This document shows positions 14,434-18,099 of a DNA stretch of 18,099 nucleotides, in pieces. Position numbers and translations under genes: made by a program. Numbering within the stretch: the stretch's first letter is position 1; every line of letters starts with the position of its first letter. The notes beneath the pieces are model-generated. The model saw only the letters and a program-made list of their open reading frames with translations. It was not told where the DNA came from and did not search any database. This DNA is from an uncultured Clostridia bacterium (GTDB lineage: Bacteria > Bacillota > Clostridia > Oscillospirales > CAG-272), in the NCBI GenBank assembly GCA_946061315.1, contig CAMGRB010000001.1, positions 1-18,099 on the forward strand. Reading direction: 5' to 3'.

Positions 14434-15984
14434 TTAAACCATATATTTTATAATCTCGGCATCCGTAAGATCCGGGGATCTTTCAAATTCCTTGGTTATT
14501 CTGCCGTCCTTCATTATTACAAGACGGTCGCTCATTCCCATAAGCTCGGTCATTTCCTCGGAAATCATTATTATCGTCTTGCCCTCTTTTTTCATTCTGT
14601 ACATAAGCTGATACATCGTCTGCTTTACGCCTATGTCTATTCCTCTTGTCGGGCAGTCGAGGATAAGAATATCCGAATTACAGCCTATCCACTTTCCGAA
14701 AACGACCTTCTGTTTGTTTCCGCCGGATAACTGGGATACTTGCTGATCCATTGAGAAGCACTTTATTTTCATAAAGTCTATCTGCTCCTGTACGTACTTT
14801 TTCTCATCGGCAGAAAGGACTAAAAAGTCGCCCTTTGCAAACTCGGAAAGACCCGCTATTGCTATATTGTCCCTTATTGAAGCCTGCGTGCAAAGCGATT
14901 CCGTATCTCTGTCCTTTGCGACGTATCCTATCTTCTTCTTGGTTGCCTCGGTGGGATTTTTAAGCTCCTTGCCGTGAACGTACACGCATCCCTTATCGGG
15001 CTTTATCGCACCGAAAAGCACTTTGCCGAGGGTGTGCATTCCGCAATGGGAAAGACCGCCTATGCCGAGTATCTCGCCCTTGTGCGCTTCAAGTGTCAGA
15101 TCCTTTATTCTATCCTTATAGGTAGCGTTTTCGATTTTGAGAACTGCCTCGTCGCCGTAGCTTCCGTCATAATCCGAACGGTAATAATCGCCTTGAAGCT
15201 CTCTGCCTATCATCGCCATTCTTATCTTGTCGTCGTCGAACTCCTCTTTTTCAAAGGTTCTTATTATGTGTCCGTCACGAAGGACTGTCAAGGTATCGCA
15301 CTTATCGGTTATCTCGTCAAGGTCGTGTGAAATAAAGACGACCGCACGTCCCGAATTTTTCATTCTCTGCATAAGGTCGTATATTATCTCACGTCCTTTT
15401 TGAGAGAGGGACGTCGTCGTTTCGTCAACGACTATTATCTCGGGGTCTTGCATCCATACCTTTGCAACTTCGACAAGCTTTCTGTCCATCATATCGAGCG
15501 ATGCGGTGATTGCGCCTGCGTTTATGTGCCCCGCGCCTATATCGTCAAGCGCGGATTGCGCCGCTTTTTTCATCGCGCTTCCGTTTACGAAGCCCCATTT
15601 TCCTTTTTTAGAATTAAAGGAAGCAAATTTGTCGGTTTCGCAAAGGAACATATTTTCATATACCGTTATTCCCGGTACCGTTCCACTCTCCTGAACTATC
15701 ATTCCGACGCCCATTTTAAGAGCGTACGTCATCGAGGTCGGGTGCCACTCCTCGCCCATATAGTACATCTCGCCGCTGTCGGCAGGCTGCATTCCCGAAA
15801 AAATCGAGGTAACGGTCGATTTTCCCGAGCCGTTTTCTCCGATAAGACCGCGTATCTCGCCTCTTTTGACCTCGAGATTTACGTTATCGAGGGCAACAAC
15901 GGGACCGAAGGTTTTCGTCATATTTACAACTTTGAGTATTACTTCTCCGTTTATTCTTTCGTTATTTTCTTTTTTAAGTTCCAT
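14434..15984 (-). CDS. Sugar ABC transporter ATP-binding protein, two nucleotide-binding domains (RbsA/MglA-like)
   Basis: The 516-residue protein energises sugar import. Domain 1 has a full Walker A (GENGSGKST, 49-57), Q98 in the Q-loop, Walker B IIVVDE with E188, and H220 in the H-loop, but a poor signature (SLDMMDRKLVE, 162-172). Domain 2 has a degenerate Walker A (GIGGLSHCGMHTL), an intact signature LSGGNKQKV (419-427) and Walker B ILILDC, where Cys444 replaces the usual Glu. One ATP site is therefore canonical and the other decayed, more so than in typical RbsA. It is the first gene of the operon. The ATG at 15984 is preferred (AGAGG five bases away); an in-frame GTG two codons earlier overlaps the ribosome binding site. 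Confidence 0.92.
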   Translation of the reverse strand: MELKKENNERINGEVILKVVNMTKTFGPVVALDNVNLEVKRGEIRGLIGENGSGKSTVTSIFSGMQPADSGEMYYMGEEWHPTSMTYALKMGVGMIVQESGTVPGITVYENMFLCETDKFASFNSKKGKWGFVNGSAMKKAAQSALDDIGAGHINAGAITASLDMMDRKLVEVAKVWMQDPEIIVVDETTTSLSQKGREIIYDLMQRMKNSGRAVVFISHDLDEITDKCDTLTVLRDGHIIRTFEKEEFDDDKIRMAMIGRELQGDYYRSDYDGSYGDEAVLKIENATYKDRIKDLTLEAHKGEILGIGGLSHCGMHTLGKVLFGAIKPDKGCVYVHGKELKNPTEATKKKIGYVAKDRDTESLCTQASIRDNIAIAGLSEFAKGDFLVLSADEKKYVQEQIDFMKIKCFSMDQQVSQLSGGNKQKVVFGKWIGCNSDILILDCPTRGIDIGVKQTMYQLMYRMKKEGKTIIMISEEMTELMGMSDRLVIMKDGRITKEFERSPDLTDAEIIKYMV

Positions 15985-16030
15985 ATGCACCTCTGCGATT
16001 CATCTCTTTTCGGTTGGTTCTTACACCTAT

Positions 16031-16059
16031 ATGATACCGAATTATCCTTTGGCGTACAA
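16031..16059 (-). promoter_or_regulatory. Candidate weak promoter of the carbohydrate operon
   Basis: On the minus strand TATCAT (16031-16036, five of six matches to the -10) lies 17 bases from TTGTAC (16054-16059, three of six matches to the -35). It would give a leader of about 40 bases. The poor -35 suits a promoter needing an activator. This is the best candidate seen, not a firm call. Confidence 0.35.
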
Positions 16060-16076
16060 TGCGATAATTTTACGCC
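16040..16076. promoter_or_regulatory. Interleaved inverted repeats, possible operator for the AraC-type regulator
   Basis: Two inverted repeats are interlocked: AATTATC (16040-16046) with GATAATT (16063-16069), and GGCGTA (16051-16056) with TACGCC (16071-16076). They cover and lie upstream of the candidate -35 of the operon promoter. AraC-family proteins often bind overlapping the -35, though usually at direct repeats, so assignment to this regulator is inference. The rest of the 265-bp intergenic region (15985-16249) is AT-rich and holds only the two promoters. Confidence 0.35.
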
Positions 16077-16186
16077 GTACACGTCAATTTTATACCTTTT
16101 TTGCCGAAACCGCGATTTTTTGAAAATATGCAAGGTAAAAAAATTGCACCTTTTGTGACGGTAATGTAAAAATTTAACTCACATTA

Positions 16187-16215
16187 TTGACACAAAGGCA
16201 AAACAATATTATAAT
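16187..16215 (+). promoter_or_regulatory. Consensus sigma-A promoter of the AraC-GH39 gene
   Basis: TTGACA (16187-16192) and TATAAT (16210-16215) are both perfect consensus hexamers separated by exactly 17 bases. Transcription should start near 16222, giving a leader of about 28 bases before the ATG. Such a promoter is strong and likely constitutive unless repressed. Confidence 0.85.
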
Positions 16216-16249
16216 ATGATAAGATAGTATCTCGGAAAAGGAGAAAAAT

Positions 16250-18099
16250 ATGCAGTCCATATATGAAATACTTGAGTACAAGCATCCTTTGAACATCAAA
16301 ATTTTTCTTCACAAGGTAAACGCTTTTGCGCTCCATTGGCACAGGGCTTATGAGCTTTTGCTTATCCTCGACGGCAAGTGCGAGATAACGACGGGCAAAA
16401 CCTCGGTTTACGAAAAGGACGACCTCGTTTTGATAAACCCTTATATACCGCACTCCATTCACTCAAAGAAGGGTGCCGTTATTCTCGCGCTCCAGATAAA
16501 AGAGGACACCTTCGGAAAATCAATGCCCTTTGACGTGGACAGTAAGAAAAACCCGAGCGACGATTATTCGGAGATAAAGTCGATAATGGCAAGGCTTATA
16601 AAGCTCCACTCCGAGCACGCGCCGGGGCATGAAATACTTATGGAGAGCCTGCTTATGCTCTTAAAGTACGAGCTTGTCACGAAATACCGTATGGACAGCG
16701 ACGGCGTGGAGGAATTTGAGCAATACAAAAAGCATATATCGAAAATATCAAAGGTGCTCGAATACGTAAACGAGAACTTCCGCTCCGACGTGACCCTTGC
16801 CGAAACGGCAAACAAATTCTTCTTTGCCCCTGCGTATCTTTCGAGAATTTTTGAAAAAACGATGGGCATCACCTTCAAAAAGTATCTTGACGGGCTCCGC
16901 TTTACCGAGGCTATGTCGCTCCTCGTATCGACCGACAAGAGCATTGAGGAGATCGCTTTTGCTAGCGGATTTCCGAACGTGCGCGCGTTCGTTGCCATGC
17001 ACAAGGCGTCGTACGGTTGCCTGCCGAGCGAATACAGAAAGGGAAGCTCCGAATATCTTCGTGAAACTCCCAAAAAGATGCAATATATTGACTTTGAGAA
17101 AACCGATTACCTCTCCGAAATAGCCTCGTATCTAAAGGGCGGCTCCTCCGTTTCCGAAATAGTAAGTGCAAGCGGTGAGGGTGAGGTCTATTTTGATTAT
17201 TCCTTTGACTCCTCAAAGCCGATGGACGTTCTGAAGCATAATTTCAGAAATTTCTGCACCGTTGCGCGCGCCTCCGACCTGCTTCGCGAAAACGTCAGAG
17301 AAATGCTGCGCACCGCCCAGCGTGAAATAGGCTTCAAGTATATAAAGTTCCACGGAATACTCGACGACGATTTGAGCGTTTACACCAAAACCGCCACAGG
17401 CAAGATAATAATAAACTTTGATAATATAGATAAGATATTTGATTTTCTTTTATCTATAAATTTAAGACCGCTCGTTCAGCTTTCGTTTATGCCGAAGGCG
17501 ATGGCAAAATACCCCGACAAAAAAGTGTTCTTTCACGAATCTATTATAAGCGAGCCAGAAAACTACTACGTATGGGGAGAATTTATAGGAGAGCTTATTC
17601 ATCATCTTCTTACAAGATACGGTCTTGAGGAGGTTGAAAAATGGCTCTTTTCGCTCTGGAACGAGCCGGACTCCCCTCCCGATATGTTCGGCTTCTACGA
17701 TAAGGACACGTATAAAAAATTTTACCGTGTTACTTATAAGTCCGTAAAGAGCATCGCGCCCACCATAAAGTTCGGCTCCCCGTCCTTTATGTACGATTCG
17801 ATAACGAAAAAGGATATATTCGAGAATTTTATAAAGGACGTTGCCGACTGCCCGCCCGATTTTATAAATCTCCATTTTTATCCCGTTGACGGCTCGTTTG
17901 ACGATTCAGATGCAAAAAATCTCGGCGCGGCGATGAAGCTTATTTCCGACCCGTATATTCTTGAAAAGACGATAAGCAAGATAAAAGAAAAGCTTTTGTC
18001 GCTCGGCCTTTCCTCTCTGCCCATATATCTTACGGAGTGGAATTTTACCACCTCGCACAGAGATCTTTTGAACGATACCGCGTTCAAGGGTTCGTATAT
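16250..18099 (+). CDS. AraC-family regulator fused to a GH39 glycoside hydrolase domain (3' end beyond window)
   Basis: The frame is open from the ATG at 16250 (AAGGAG six bases upstream) to the window edge: 616 codons with no stop, so the protein is partial. Residues about 15-85 form a cupin-like sensor domain (HWHRAYELLLILDG, VLINPYIPHSI). Residues about 164-264 are the double helix-turn-helix of AraC regulators (LAETANKFFFAPAYLSRIFE; SIEEIAFASGFPNVRAF; PSEYRK). From about residue 300 a GH39 barrel begins (GFKYIKFHGILDDDLSVY). The acid/base E472 is in LWNEPD and the nucleophile E596 is in YLTEWN, about 124 residues apart as in beta-xylosidases. No signal peptide is present, so it is cytoplasmic. 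It is divergent from the ABC operon and is its likely regulator. Whether the GH39 part cleaves sugar or only senses it is open. Confidence 0.9.
   Translation, partial: MQSIYEILEYKHPLNIKIFLHKVNAFALHWHRAYELLLILDGKCEITTGKTSVYEKDDLVLINPYIPHSIHSKKGAVILALQIKEDTFGKSMPFDVDSKKNPSDDYSEIKSIMARLIKLHSEHAPGHEILMESLLMLLKYELVTKYRMDSDGVEEFEQYKKHISKISKVLEYVNENFRSDVTLAETANKFFFAPAYLSRIFEKTMGITFKKYLDGLRFTEAMSLLVSTDKSIEEIAFASGFPNVRAFVAMHKASYGCLPSEYRKGSSEYLRETPKKMQYIDFEKTDYLSEIASYLKGGSSVSEIVSASGEGEVYFDYSFDSSKPMDVLKHNFRNFCTVARASDLLRENVREMLRTAQREIGFKYIKFHGILDDDLSVYTKTATGKIIINFDNIDKIFDFLLSINLRPLVQLSFMPKAMAKYPDKKVFFHESIISEPENYYVWGEFIGELIHHLLTRYGLEEVEKWLFSLWNEPDSPPDMFGFYDKDTYKKFYRVTYKSVKSIAPTIKFGSPSFMYDSITKKDIFENFIKDVADCPPDFINLHFYPVDGSFDDSDAKNLGAAMKLISDPYILEKTISKIKEKLLSLGLSSLPIYLTEWNFTTSHRDLLNDTAFKGSY

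Noticed and set aside
15400..16158. A 252-codon plus-strand open frame running from the ATPase gene into the intergenic region
   Set aside because: It has no family resemblance, is antisense to Walker B and Walker A coding sequence, and would occlude the operon control region.
16154..16183. TGTGA and TCACA arms just upstream of the AraC-GH39 promoter, resembling a CRP site
   Set aside because: The arms are 20 bases apart instead of six, and CRP control would be unexpected in a clostridial genome; probably chance in AT-rich sequence.
1..18099. Search for mobile elements, tRNA/rRNA genes, CRISPR arrays and riboswitches
   Set aside because: No transposase, integrase, cloverleaf, spaced direct-repeat array or recognisable riboswitch core was seen; the leaders are all short.

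Overview
The window looks like chromosomal DNA from an anaerobic, low-to-moderate-GC Gram-positive bacterium, most likely an uncultured gut-type clostridium (Firmicutes/Bacillota). The support is strong AGGAGG-type ribosome binding sites, lipoprotein signal peptides instead of an outer-membrane apparatus, an NfnAB electron-bifurcating transhydrogenase typical of strict anaerobes, and a surface lipoprotein with Cys-rich repeats of a kind common in gut Clostridia. The lineage is an inference from gene content and style; there is no rRNA to settle it. I see no mobile element, tRNA, rRNA or CRISPR array.

Layout. (1) 20-1807, minus: a predicted lipoprotein with five Cys-rich repeats fused to an HtrA/trypsin-like serine protease, with its own promoter. 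(2) 1949-6157, minus: a redox cluster. A LysR-type regulator and NAD kinase (nadK) form one unit, followed by nfnA-nfnB with its own promoter and a strong terminator at 1891-1930. NadK makes NADP+ and NfnAB reduces it, so this is a plausible NADP(H) supply block. (3) 6353-15984, minus: a nine-gene carbohydrate-utilisation operon. In transcription order it encodes a double-domain sugar ABC ATPase, permease 1, substrate-binding lipoprotein, permease 2, a cytoplasmic GH3 enzyme, an alpha/beta-hydrolase esterase, a small four-helix membrane protein, a COG2910-type NAD(P)-binding protein and beta-phosphoglucomutase, ending at a terminator at 6353-6388. (4) 16250 to the window edge, plus: a divergent gene, cut by the end of the window, encoding an AraC-type regulator fused to a GH39 glycosidase domain that keeps both catalytic glutamates.

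How it fits together. The AraC-GH39 protein and the ABC operon share a 265-bp divergent control region. The regulator has a consensus TTGACA-17-TATAAT promoter. The operon side has only a weak promoter candidate, overlapped by interleaved inverted repeats, which suits activation by the regulator. The importer would bring in a short glycan, possibly acetylated and beta-linked; the esterase and GH3 enzyme would process it inside the cell.

The most interesting idea concerns the GH3 enzyme. It has the NagZ-type Asp-x-His dyad (D199/H201), and some members of that subfamily are retaining phosphorylases. Retaining phosphorolysis of a beta-glucoside would give beta-glucose-1-phosphate, which is the substrate of the beta-phosphoglucomutase at the end of the same operon. 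No conventional disaccharide phosphorylase is visible in the window. This is a hypothesis, not a demonstrated pathway.
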